Origin: Miltoncostaea sp963771025
GTDB lineage: Bacteria > Actinomycetota > Thermoleophilia > Miltoncostaeales > Miltoncostaeaceae
DNA: 64,000 nt
Direction: 5' to 3'
Assembly: GCA_963771025.1 (NCBI GenBank)
Contig: CAVYRL010000008.1
Coordinates: forward strand, 496,001-560,000
Part shown: one piece after another, positions 25,706-34,356 of the stretch
Layout: every line of letters begins with the position of its first letter
How positions within the stretch are numbered: the stretch's first letter is position 1
The notes under the pieces: generated by a model
Seen by the model: only the letters and a program-made list of their open reading frames with translations
The model's database searches: none
Told to the model about the DNA's origin: nothing
Program-made: the position numbers and the translations under genes

Positions 25706-26413
25706 TCAGGACCGGCAGCCCTCGTCATCGCAGCACGCGTCCGCGGGGGCGGTCCCCGCGAGCGGATCGCCGACGCAGCACCCCTCGCCGCGCCATGCCT
25801 CCCTGCCCTCCTTGACGGCCACGCCGGCGATGAGGAGCCCCACGATGGGGTCGAGCCACCAGGCGCCGAAGAGCGTGTTCCCGAGCAACCCGAGCAGCAG
25901 CGCCGCCGACAGATAGGCACAGAGCATGTTCTGTCGCCCCTCGCCCTTGGTGGCGGCCGAGCCCAGGCGATCGGCCAGGCGCGTCTTGGCGATGCCCAGG
26001 TAGGGCATCGCGATGAGACTCGATGCCGCGAGCGCGATTCCGAGAACGCTGGTGTCCGCACGCTCGCCCGTGACCAGCGCCCTCAGGGACTCGAAGGCGA
26101 CGTAGGGAGCGAGGAGGAAGAACTGAAGCGCCACGAGCTTCTGCGCCCGCCCCTCGGCGGCCTCGGAGAAGATGCGGTGCCCCGTGAAGCGCCAGACGAT
26201 GATGGCCGAGGCGACGCCCTCGATCGCCGAGTCGAGACCGAAGCCGACCAGCGCCACCGACCCTGCGACGACACCGGCGAAGATCGCGATGGCGCCCTCG
26301 GCGGTCATGTAGGCGAGGCTCGCCCAGGACAGCCACCTGACCCGCGCGGCGAGCCGCAGGCGCTCGGCGTCGTCGAGGCGCGGCCGGCCCAGCGGGACGA
26401 GGGTGGTGCTCAT
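25706..26413 (-). CDS. CDF-like cation transporter with Cys-rich tail
   Basis: 235 residues with five to six helices: VGFGLDSAIEGVASAIIVW carries the metal-site Asp of TM2, and NTLFGAWWLDPIVGLLIAG lies near the end. The tail holds about seven Cys, including CC pairs (GEGCCVGDP, ADACCDDEGC), which could bind soft metals. Its ATG overlaps the stop of an upstream CadC-like repressor, so the pair forms a metal-responsive export operon. Cd, Pb or Zn is the likely cargo. Confidence 0.85.
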   Translation of the reverse strand: MSTTLVPLGRPRLDDAERLRLAARVRWLSWASLAYMTAEGAIAIFAGVVAGSVALVGFGLDSAIEGVASAIIVWRFTGHRIFSEAAEGRAQKLVALQFFLLAPYVAFESLRALVTGERADTSVLGIALAASSLIAMPYLGIAKTRLADRLGSAATKGEGRQNMLCAYLSAALLLGLLGNTLFGAWWLDPIVGLLIAGVAVKEGREAWRGEGCCVGDPLAGTAPADACCDDEGCRS

Positions 26414-26769
26414 GCCGTGATGCTCTCCGACATCACCGACCCGAGGAGAGCCGCACCGGCCTCGGTGAGTGAGTAGAGGATCATCTTGCCGTCGCGTCGC
26501 GAGGCGACCAGCCCCGCCGCGCGGAGTGCCCGCGCGTGGTGGGAGACCAGCTTGTCCGACCGGCTGGTGACCCAGGCGAGATCGCAGACGCACAGCTCCC
26601 CGCCATCCCCGAGGGCGACGGCTACCGACAGGCGGGTTGGGTCGGACAGCGCCCGTGCCCTCTCCGCCGCCGCGGCCAGTGTCGTCGCAGACGGCAGGCG
26701 TGCGCGTACCGCCTCGGCCTTCGGCAGGTCAAGGCAGAGCAGTTCGCAGCGATCAGTTCCGAGCGTCAT
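26410..26769 (-). CDS. ArsR/SmtB-family metal repressor, CadC-like
   Basis: 119 residues with a winged helix (LSDPTRLSVAVALGDGG, SRSDKLVSHHARALRAAGL). Metal-site cysteines match the CadC arrangement: ELCVCDLAWV in the recognition region plus two N-terminal Cys in DRCELLCLDL. CadC-type sensors bind Cd, Pb or Zn through these four Cys and then release DNA. The stop overlaps the transporter start (ATGA). I see no clear operator palindrome in the 95 bp upstream. Confidence 0.9.
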   Translation of the reverse strand: MTLGTDRCELLCLDLPKAEAVRARLPSATTLAAAAERARALSDPTRLSVAVALGDGGELCVCDLAWVTSRSDKLVSHHARALRAAGLVASRRDGKMILYSLTEAGAALLGSVMSESITA

Positions 26770-26864
26770 GCAGTCAATCTAACAGCCGTGCGAATGACGA
26801 TCGGGAATGGTCGCGTGCGTCACGGACAGGGCGCCCATGCGAGACACCCCCCGGCGTCATCAGC

Positions 26865-27272
26865 TCAGCGCGCCCGCTCGGCGATGAGATCGCCCTCGAT
26901 CTCGCAGCTCTGCGCGAGGGTGTTGAACACCGTCCCGTGCTTTTTCAGGTTGCGGTGAAGGAGGTCGAGGCGGCGCTCGTCCTCGTCGGTCGTCACACGC
27001 AGCTCGTAGCGGATCCGCGTGAAGCGCGGGGGCGCGTCCTGGCGCTCGAGCTCCACCCGCACCGCCGCCCCCGACTGGCGGAACGGCAGGATCTCCGAGA
27101 ACCGCTCGACGTTCTTCAGCAGGCAGGCGGCGAAGGCCGCGCCCAACAACTCGGCCGGCCCGGGAAGCCCGCCTCCCTGGGCCGGCGAGCTGTCGAAGGC
27201 GATCCGGCTCTCCTTGCAGGTGACCTCGGAGACGCCGGCCTCGACGATCCGGGCCTCGACGACGTAGGCCAC
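26865..27272 (-). CDS. OsmC-family protein
   Basis: 135 residues from a GTG preceded by GGAGGGCTA. Typical OsmC/YhfA elements are GLPGPAELLGAAFAACLL, with the active-site Cys, and a second-half helix in place of the second Cys region (FNTLAQSCEIEGDL). OsmC proteins reduce organic hydroperoxides with thiols. The start overlaps the stop of a small zinc-ribbon gene (TAGTG), so the two are co-translated. Confidence 0.85.
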   Translation of the reverse strand: MAYVVEARIVEAGVSEVTCKESRIAFDSSPAQGGGLPGPAELLGAAFAACLLKNVERFSEILPFRQSGAAVRVELERQDAPPRFTRIRYELRVTTDEDERRLDLLHRNLKKHGTVFNTLAQSCEIEGDLIAERAR

Positions 27273-27466
27273 TAGCCCTCCTTCGCCGCGCTCCGGCGCG
27301 AGGAGATGTCGACCGCCGGAGCGTCGTCGGGCTGGGGGTACTCGGCGCCGCACCACTCGCAGTGGGTGAGCGGCTCGGAGCGCGCCGCCTCAGGCCCGGC
27401 GGGCGTGGGCGTCGTGTCGCAGACCGGGCAGGGGATCGCCTCGGTCGTCCGGTGGGCGTGAGTCAT
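27272..27466 (-). CDS. 64-residue zinc-ribbon protein co-translated with OsmC
   Basis: It begins MTHAHRTTEAIPCPVCDTTP after GGGAGGTGGCTCGAC. Two CxxC pairs (CPVC and CEWC, about 22 residues apart) would bind one zinc. The rest is a Pro/Asp/Ser-rich tail. No named family recognised. Overlap with osmC suggests a redox or metal-linked partner role, which is inference. Confidence 0.7.
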   Translation of the reverse strand: MTHAHRTTEAIPCPVCDTTPTPAGPEAARSEPLTHCEWCGAEYPQPDDAPAVDISSRRSAAKEG

Positions 27467-27674
27467 GTCGAGCCACCTCCCTCGGGGTGTCGCGTGTTCG
27501 GGGCGCCCCCGCCAAACGGGCGCAGCCGTCGTCTCTACGCTACCGCCGGACGCGCGAGACATCGGCCGGGCATTCCCTCAGCCTGGGGCGGGAAAGCCGC
27601 ACGCGGTCAGAGGACCGGAGGGCACGCGATGCCCTCCGGCGCCCCGCGCCAGCCTCGCCGGGCCGCGCTGACAC

Positions 27675-28460
27675 TCATCGTCTCCCCCTCGGATCGCTCA
27701 TCGGGACGCGGGGAGGACTCCACGGCCCCCGGTCGGCTGGCGAGCGTTTCTGTCCGCTCGCGCCAGAATCCGGGCCGGAGAGGCTCTCCGCGGGGCTCTC
27801 GGATTCGGTCTCCCTGCTCCCTATGGGGAGAGACCCCTCTGTCGCGCTGTGCGCCGCGCAGAGGTACCCGCCGAGCGCCACGAGCCACAGAACCACCGGA
27901 TAGGCGATCCACCGCTCGATGCCTCCCTCGCCGAGGGAGGCGACCGGCCCCCAGTCGAGCAACGCCATGGCGAGGGCGAGACTGACGAGCGTCACCGTCC
28001 CGAGCACTCGCGAGATCCACCCCATCGCGCCCCCGAGGACCCTGCCGGACAGCACCGCGGCGACGCCCCCGCCGATGAACGCCATCTGGGCGAAGAAGGG
28101 GTGGGGCACCGTGTTCCCGGGGAAGAGACCCACCCCGAGAATGCCGGCGCCGAGCACGGCCAGGGGGATGCTGAGGCGACGCCGCCCCAGGGTGCGGTGC
28201 GCCAGAGCCGCCGCCGAGATGACGAGGACGCCCGCCACGGCCATCGTGGTGTCGAAGATCGCGGCCGATGGCTGGAGGACGACGCTGTCGGGCGGCTCGG
28301 TGCCGCCGAGGTCGCTGATCATGCTCTCCCCGGTCGAATAGGCCGCCGGATAGAGGGCCTCAGCGGTGATGATGCCCATGAGGATGCCGGCGCCGGCCGC
28401 GATCAGCAGCGCACCGGACGCCGTGAGCCCGCGATTCGCTGGGAAGGGTGGGTGCACCAT
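27675..28460 (-). CDS. DUF998-type multi-helix membrane protein
   Basis: 261 residues from an ATG preceded by GAGGAGGCGG. Six or so helices include a conserved-looking stretch STGESMISDLGGTEPP after the first helix and LGVGLFPGNTVPHPFFA in the middle, as in DUF998. The C-terminal 60 residues are hydrophilic and rich in Ser, Pro and Arg. The function of the family is unknown. Confidence 0.75.
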   Translation of the reverse strand: MVHPPFPANRGLTASGALLIAAGAGILMGIITAEALYPAAYSTGESMISDLGGTEPPDSVVLQPSAAIFDTTMAVAGVLVISAAALAHRTLGRRRLSIPLAVLGAGILGVGLFPGNTVPHPFFAQMAFIGGGVAAVLSGRVLGGAMGWISRVLGTVTLVSLALAMALLDWGPVASLGEGGIERWIAYPVVLWLVALGGYLCAAHSATEGSLPIGSRETESESPAESLSGPDSGASGQKRSPADRGPWSPPRVPMSDPRGRR

Positions 28461-29016
28461 CCGCCTCCTCGGTGGAGTCGCATCCATTCTCAGCCTCGCG
28501 ACCCCGGGCAGGCATCCGGCGAAGCCACCGGAAGCCTGCGGATTGCCCGCGATGCCGCGCCCCTCCAGGGCCGGCCGCCACCCATCCGGCGCAGACCACG
28601 CGCCACACGACGTCGCACGCAGCGTGCCCATGACCATCGACGTGGTGACCGGCTGACACCCCGTCACCCCCCTCGCGTCGCGCGCGCCACATGCAGGCGC
28701 GCGGCGCGGGCCGACCGGGGAGCCGGCTGTCCGTTCGAGGACGTCGCCGCCCTACGGGATGCGGGCTTCTTCGCCGCGCCGGTGCCGCGCGCAACGTGGT
28801 GCCTCTGCGTGCCGCTCGATCGGTCTTCCTTCGGTGGTGCGCCGTGTTGAGTGTCGAAAAGCTCGCCCTCGGCCGGGCACGGCGCGCTCCGCTCGATCGG
28901 TGATCGAGTCCGTCCCAGACCCGCGAGAACGCCGACGCCCGCACCCGCCCCTGTCCGGGAAGTGCCTCGGAGAGGTAGGGTCTGCGCCCCTGCGCTCAAC
29001 GCGTCGGAGAGGAGTC
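28461..29016. other. Intergenic region of about 550 bp with a possible dehydrogenase remnant
   Basis: This lies between the divergent DUF998 and CorA-SARP genes. Apart from a short acyl-CoA-dehydrogenase-like fragment (listed separately) I see nothing coding. CGGAGAGGAGTC at the right end is the ribosome-binding region of the fusion gene. Confidence 0.5.
28672..28800 (+). pseudogene. Short remnant resembling the N-terminus of an acyl-CoA dehydrogenase
   Basis: One frame reads ARADRGAGCPFEDVAALRDA and GFFAAPVPR, which looks like the first helices of an acyl-CoA dehydrogenase before the expected GG. The frame then becomes unrelated. About 40 residues only, so chance similarity is possible. Confidence 0.35.
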
Positions 29017-30597
29017 GTGGTCGCGATCGTCCCGCCCGCCCGGGCGGTCTGGTTCGATCTGAAGGCGCGTGCAGAGCGCCTGCTCGACCCTGGCGAGCAT
29101 GACCCCGAACGGCCCGAGGACGGTTTCATCTGGGTCGACGTGGACCTCCCGGCGCCCGACGCGCTGGAGGCGCTGAGGACATCAGGCCTCTTGCCGGTTG
29201 ACCTCGCGATCGACGACGCGGCAGCCGGGCGTGTGGGGTGGACATTGGGGCCCGAGCATCTGCATCTCAGCCTGGCCGTCGCCCGGCTGGACGGCGACGC
29301 CCTCATCCTTGACCGCTACGACATTGTGGTCACCGAAGGCGTCGTCTCGCTGCACAGCGGCATGCCGTCTCACTTCGACGATCTGCGGGCGGAGTTCGGC
29401 GACGACTTCCGGCGCTTCGCCCAAAGCCACGGCTTCCTCCTCTTCGAGATGCTGGACCACCTCGCCAACGGCCTGGGGGACACCGTTCGGGCGCTCGGCG
29501 ACCGGATCGACGAGTTGAGGGTCACGTCTACCGCCTCCAGGTCAGCCGGTGGAGCGCGCGACGGATCGGAGTTGCTGGCGTCCCTGCTGCTCCTCAGGCG
29601 AGTGCTCGCCCGGACCCGGGACCTGCTGGCCGAGATCTCATCGCGGCGCTCTCCCTTCGTCCCGGAGACGACGCAGCCGTTCGTGCGCGACATCGGCAAC
29701 CGGCTCGACGGCTTCGTCGCCGACCTGGCGTTCAGTCGCGACGTGCTCGACGAGGCCCTGCGCCTGGCCCAGGGTGCAGCCGGGGCTCGGGGCGGAGAGG
29801 GCCGGCCGGACGTCGCCACGCCGATTGAGCCACCGCTCGACGCGGTCGGCCGGCCCCCCCTGACGTTTCTCAGCCTCGGCGGGTTCGAGGTGCATCGTGG
29901 CGGGAGCCCTGTGGCCCTCTCCGAGGCCGGCGGGGAACCCGCGCGCGAGCTCCTCGCGGCTCTGCTCTCTGCGCAACGCCCGGTGCAGCGGGAACAGCTC
30001 CTCGGCTGGCTCTGGCCCGATCTCGCGCAGGACCGGGCGTCGCGCGCCCTGTCCCGGACGATCGCGTCGCTCAGGAGCAACCTCGAACCGGGCCGCGCCG
30101 CCGGCCTCACGGTGATCGTGGTGGAGGGACCGATGCACCTGCTCGTGCTCGGACCCGAGGACTCATGGGACGTCAACCAGCTGCGGGACCGCGCAGGATC
30201 GGCGGCACCAGAGGACGAGGGGCTCGAGGATCTCTCGCGCGCGCTCGACGTCTACGACAAACCGTTCTGTCCCGAGTGGCCGCACGCCGAATGGGGGCGC
30301 ACCGTGCGCGAGGACTGCGCACGGGCGATCGCGACCCTGCGTGGGCGCCTGGCCGAGCTCCTGCTCGGCGCGGGTCGCATCGACGAAGCCATCGAGCACT
30401 TCGAAGCGCTGCTGGAGGGCGACCCCGAGAGCGAGGCGGCCCATCGCGGGCTGATGCGCTGCCACGCCGCGGCGGGGCGGATGCCCCTTGCGCTGCGCCA
30501 GTACCACGCCTGCCGCTCGGTCCTGCGCCAGACCCAGGGAGTCGACCCCGGCCCGGAGACGCAGGCGCTCTACCTGTCGCTGCTCGCCCGTCGCTGA
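29017..30597 (+). CDS. Soluble CorA-like domain fused to a SARP (winged helix + BTAD) regulator
   Basis: 526 residues from a GTG preceded by AGAGGAG. Residues about 30-265 follow the cytoplasmic domain of CorA Mg2+ transporters: FIWVDVDLP, LLPVDLAIDDAAAG, a beta region ending DIVVTEGVVSLHSG, then long helices with ELLASLLLLRRVLARTRDLL and SRDVLDEALRLAQG. The two CorA membrane helices and the GMN motif are absent. Residues about 281-375 are a winged helix (LTFLSLGGFEVHRGG, ELLAALLSAQRPVQREQLL, LSRTIASLRSNLEPG). Residues 385-525 are a BTAD helical repeat domain. This is a DNA-binding regulator with a probable Mg2+- or ligand-sensing CorA fold. It ends inside the convergent aminotransferase gene. 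Confidence 0.85.
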   Translation: MVAIVPPARAVWFDLKARAERLLDPGEHDPERPEDGFIWVDVDLPAPDALEALRTSGLLPVDLAIDDAAAGRVGWTLGPEHLHLSLAVARLDGDALILDRYDIVVTEGVVSLHSGMPSHFDDLRAEFGDDFRRFAQSHGFLLFEMLDHLANGLGDTVRALGDRIDELRVTSTASRSAGGARDGSELLASLLLLRRVLARTRDLLAEISSRRSPFVPETTQPFVRDIGNRLDGFVADLAFSRDVLDEALRLAQGAAGARGGEGRPDVATPIEPPLDAVGRPPLTFLSLGGFEVHRGGSPVALSEAGGEPARELLAALLSAQRPVQREQLLGWLWPDLAQDRASRALSRTIASLRSNLEPGRAAGLTVIVVEGPMHLLVLGPEDSWDVNQLRDRAGSAAPEDEGLEDLSRALDVYDKPFCPEWPHAEWGRTVREDCARAIATLRGRLAELLLGAGRIDEAIEHFEALLEGDPESEAAHRGLMRCHAAAGRMPLALRQYHACRSVLRQTQGVDPGPETQALYLSLLARR

Positions 30598-31877
30598 GCG
30601 GTCGCCTCACCGACGCCGAGCTCGGCGTCGGCGCAGGCCTCGAGGACGTCGAGGGCCCGGCTCAGCTCGGAATCGGTGATGACCAACGGCGGCAGCACCC
30701 GGATGACATTGCCCTCCGGACCCGAGCAGATCACGAGCACCCCCTCGGCGAGCGCTCTGCGCTGGATCCCCGCCGCCGCGTCAGGGCGCGGCGTGTGCCG
30801 GTCTGTGCCGAAGACCTCGATCCCGATCATCAGGCCCAGCCCACGCACCCGCAGCTCAGGATGGCGGCGCTCCAGCGCCTGAAGGCGCTCGATGGCGCGC
30901 GCGCCGAGGACGCGCGCATGCTCGGGAAGGCCCTCCGCCTCCATGGCGTTGATCCCGGCCAGGGCGGCGGCGCACGAGACGGGGTTGCCGCCGAACGTCG
31001 AGCCGTGGTCGCCGGCGCGCATGGCCGACATCACATCGGCGCGCGCGCCGATGCCCGAGAGGGGGAACCCGGCGCCGAGGGCCTTTGCCATCGTCATCAC
31101 GTCCGGCGCGACGTCGTAGGTCCCGGCCGCGAACCAGTCACCGGTGCGCCCGAAGCCGGTCTGGATCTCGTCGAACACGAGCAGTGCCCCGTGGGTGTCG
31201 GCGCGCTCCCGAAGGCCCTCGAGGAACCGGCGTCCGGCAGGGTGGCAGCCACCGTGCCCCTGGACCGGCTCGATCATGTAGCAGGCGGTCTCTTCGGGAG
31301 CGAGCTGGTGGCGGTGCAGCTGATCGAGCTCGGCCAGCGCGTGCGCCGCGGCGTCGTCCGGCGACATCGAGAGCTCGTCGGGCCGGGGAAACGGGGCGAC
31401 GTGGACACCGCTCGTCCCCAGCCCCAGCCGGAAGGCCGCCTTCGACGTCGTGGCGGCGAGGGCGCCCTGGGTGCGGCCGTGGAAGCTGCCACGGAAGCAG
31501 ACCAGCCCGGGCCGCCCGGTCGCGGTGCGGGCCAGCCGCATCGCGACCTCGTTCGCCTCCGAACCCGTGGTGGAGAAGAGGAAGCGCTCGATCCCCGGGG
31601 GCGTGATCTCCGCCAGCCGATCCGCGAGGTCTCGGGCCGGGGCATGCCCGCAGACCCCCCCGAGGTGGATGATCTGCTCCATCTGGTGGAGCACGGCGGC
31701 GATGACCGCTGGATGACTGTGCCCGAGGTTGCAGGTGGCGATCCCGGCCACCAGGTCGAGAAACATGCGACCGTCGGCGGCCTCGAGCCAGGCGCCGTGC
31801 CCCCGGACCGCGTCGAATCCCGCGATCGAGGGCTGGGCCGCAGACAACGCCCGCTCGCGTCGATCGGAACCGCTCAC
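30570..31877 (-). CDS. Class III (GabT-like) PLP aminotransferase
   Basis: About 435 residues. The PLP enzyme signature is complete: STTGSEANEVAMRLAR, SFHGRTQGALAATTS, GALLVFDEIQTGFGRTG and Lys in MTMAKALGAGFPLSGI. Substrate classes include 4-aminobutyrate, ornithine and diamines, close to 4-aminobutyrate aminotransferases. The start is a GTG beginning VSGSDRRERALSAAQ; further upstream starts are possible. It overlaps the CorA-SARP gene by 28 bp at the 3' ends. Confidence 0.88.
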   Translation of the reverse strand: MSGSDRRERALSAAQPSIAGFDAVRGHGAWLEAADGRMFLDLVAGIATCNLGHSHPAVIAAVLHQMEQIIHLGGVCGHAPARDLADRLAEITPPGIERFLFSTTGSEANEVAMRLARTATGRPGLVCFRGSFHGRTQGALAATTSKAAFRLGLGTSGVHVAPFPRPDELSMSPDDAAAHALAELDQLHRHQLAPEETACYMIEPVQGHGGCHPAGRRFLEGLRERADTHGALLVFDEIQTGFGRTGDWFAAGTYDVAPDVMTMAKALGAGFPLSGIGARADVMSAMRAGDHGSTFGGNPVSCAAALAGINAMEAEGLPEHARVLGARAIERLQALERRHPELRVRGLGLMIGIEVFGTDRHTPRPDAAAGIQRRALAEGVLVICSGPEGNVIRVLPPLVITDSELSRALDVLEACADAELGVGEATAQRRASSDR

Positions 31878-31960
31878 GCCGAGCTCGCCAGTCGCCCCAT
31901 CATGCACCTCGCCGTCATCTTGGGTGCCCCCGCGATGATCCGGTGCCGCTCCGGCCGACA

Positions 31961-34165
31961 CTAGGCCGTGGCCGACTCCGCGGCGGTCTCGATCACCGCG
32001 TGGACCCGCTGGAGATCCCCGACTCCCCTCAGCCGATGCTCGCCGCGGTCGTCGAACCGTACGCCCCCCGAGGTGCGTGCCAGCGCGCGCACCGTCTCGG
32101 AGACCAGCACCTCGCCCGGTGACGCGAGCCCGGCGACCCGCGCGGCCAGGTTGACCGCGCCGCCGAAGACGTTGTTCCCGTCCCGGATCACGTCTCCCGA
32201 GTGGAGGCCGACGCGGATCTCGAGCCCCGTCTCGCGCGCGGCGGCGGCGCTCCTGCTGCCGCACTCGATGGCCTGGCGCGCCGAGGTGAACACGGCCATG
32301 ACCCCGTCACCGAGGAGCATGCCCTCGACCACCGCGCCCCCGGTCGCACCGATGGACGAGCGCAGGACCGCCTCCAGCGTCCGGGCCATCGCGCGGAACT
32401 CGGCATCCCCGAGCCGCTCCGTGAGCGCGGTGGAGTCGACGATGTCGGTGAACATGATGGTCACCGTTCCCTCGGGCAGCGCGGCCGTCTCATCGGGGTC
32501 ACCGGCCCCGAGCTCGACTCCGATCATCCGGGCCAGCCAGCCGTCCACGCTCGCGTCGCCGAACTCCAGCATCAGCGTGTGGTAGGCGACGCCGTCGATC
32601 CCGATGGTCGCGTCAGCGAGCGGCAGAAGGCTGAGGGCCCCGTAGGGGTATCCGCCCGGGTCGCGAACCACCGTGTAGAGGCGCGCCAAGTTGGGGCGCA
32701 TCTCCATGTATGCCCGCTTGACGTCCAGCCAGCACGAGGCGACCTGCGGGGTGAGCGCCTCCCCCGTGCCGCGGCCCAGCCAGCGGCGCAGGAAGAGCAC
32801 CCGCTCACCCTCGGCGACGGGCTCCCGACGCAGGTGCTCGGACCACGCGACGACGATCGGATCCGAGGCCAGCAGGCCGGCATCGACGTCGCACGCCTCG
32901 ATCAGGGAGTAGAAGGCCGCCGCGCCTCCCGAGGCGTCCTTCGCCACGTGAAACGAGCGCGGGTGGGCCTTCCACCACCGGTCGATCAGGTCCACAGCCA
33001 TGGGGGGCTCGGTGTCCGCGGCGATCGCCATGACGCCCGCCCGGTCGGCAGTCGTGGCGGGAGCTACAGTGAACTCGCTCGCCCCATCGGGGAAGAAGGC
33101 CGATCGCACCGCGGGGTTTTGGACCAGGAACAGCAGGTCCGCGGTCTGGCGCCAGAGGCCGAGGCCGATGGTCGCGCACGAGTCGACGCTCAGGTACTGC
33201 CACGCGCGGTGCTGGTAGCGGCGGTGCCGGGCGGGGTCGCGGACGGCGAGGTCGCTCGCCACCGTGTCCCGCACCAGATCGTGCAACGCGAGCCCCTCCT
33301 CGGTGACGTCGATGAAGGGCAGCCGCTCCAGCTCCCGGAACGCCGACCGCGCCGCGCTCGAGCCGATCAGTGCCTCGAGGGCGGGCTCGGTCACGCGGCG
33401 CATCACCGAGGAGGCGCGGGTGGCCTCCGCGACCTCGGGCTCGAGTCCGTCGAGGAAGGCGCGGGTCAGCTCCTGCAGGATCTGAGCGGGCGGGCCGGAC
33501 TGGATCTGCAGCTCGGGCTGGCTGCGCAGCGCGGCCGCCGCCAGCTCGAGCGCGAGCGGGTGCCCGCGTGCGAAGCGGTTGACGCGCTCGGCCTGCGCCT
33601 CGTCCAGACCCCGGGCCGCGAGCAGCGCGAGGGCGTCCTCGGACGTGAGGCCGCGCAGCTCGATCGCGTGGAACAGCCCCTGCCAGCCCGGGGTCGTCAG
33701 CCAGGCCGAGCTCGGGGGCTCCCGCCCGGAGATCAGGGTGATGACGCTCTCGGGTATCTGCGGGAGGAAGGTCTGCCGCAGCCAGGTGTCCAGCAGGCCG
33801 AAGGTCTCGTAGGTGTCGAGCGCCAGGACGCAGCGCCGCTCGGAGGCCGCGAGCTCCCGCGCGGCGCTCGCCGGGTCGGCGATCGGAGTGTCGAGGGATT
33901 CCCCGAGCGCCGCGAGGAAGCCGCGCGACGTCGGCTCGATCTGCTTGCAGTCGAGCGACAGCGGCCGCGCCGCGGGACTGGCCTGCCCGATGGCCGTCCG
34001 TACGAGCCACGACTTCCCTATACCGCCGGCGCCATGGACAAAACCGACGAGGAATGGCGGCTCGTCCGCTTCGATCGCGCGGCGCAACACGCCGACCTCC
34101 GCCTCCCGGCCGACGAACGACCGCTCGGCGGTCTCCGAGAGCCGTTCTGCGATGGTCCGTCCCAT
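31961..34165 (-). CDS. STAND-type ATPase with C-terminal class III nucleotidyl cyclase domain
   Basis: 734 residues. The N-terminal ATPase has Walker A VHGAGGIGKSW (Lys near 51), Walker B CVLALDTYETFG and a winged-helix linker. A middle region from about 330 to 530 looks GNAT-like. The C-terminal cyclase domain carries metal Asp in VTIMFTDIVDSTALTERLG, then LLGDGVMAVF and NLAARVAGLASPGE. The purine-specifying Lys usually just before GDG appears to be replaced (Met/Leu), so activity is uncertain. The usual actinobacterial order is cyclase first; here it is last. It is divergent from a methyltransferase-cyclase operon. Confidence 0.82.
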   Translation of the reverse strand: MGRTIAERLSETAERSFVGREAEVGVLRRAIEADEPPFLVGFVHGAGGIGKSWLVRTAIGQASPAARPLSLDCKQIEPTSRGFLAALGESLDTPIADPASAARELAASERRCVLALDTYETFGLLDTWLRQTFLPQIPESVITLISGREPPSSAWLTTPGWQGLFHAIELRGLTSEDALALLAARGLDEAQAERVNRFARGHPLALELAAAALRSQPELQIQSGPPAQILQELTRAFLDGLEPEVAEATRASSVMRRVTEPALEALIGSSAARSAFRELERLPFIDVTEEGLALHDLVRDTVASDLAVRDPARHRRYQHRAWQYLSVDSCATIGLGLWRQTADLLFLVQNPAVRSAFFPDGASEFTVAPATTADRAGVMAIAADTEPPMAVDLIDRWWKAHPRSFHVAKDASGGAAAFYSLIEACDVDAGLLASDPIVVAWSEHLRREPVAEGERVLFLRRWLGRGTGEALTPQVASCWLDVKRAYMEMRPNLARLYTVVRDPGGYPYGALSLLPLADATIGIDGVAYHTLMLEFGDASVDGWLARMIGVELGAGDPDETAALPEGTVTIMFTDIVDSTALTERLGDAEFRAMARTLEAVLRSSIGATGGAVVEGMLLGDGVMAVFTSARQAIECGSRSAAAARETGLEIRVGLHSGDVIRDGNNVFGGAVNLAARVAGLASPGEVLVSETVRALARTSGGVRFDDRGEHRLRGVGDLQRVHAVIETAAESATA

Positions 34166-34356
34166 TGCGCTCGCCCATCCCTGAAGTGCGACCGTGAGCC
34201 GAGGGTACACCCGGGCGGGGGTCCGGTCACGGGACGGTCGCGCCACCTGCCCTTGGGCAGGTCCTCCTGACCGGTTGACCCGTGACCTCGGGTCGGCATT
34301 GATAGGGGAGCCGGAAGCCACGCGGGATCGTCGAGTCGGCACGCGGGGGCACTGCG

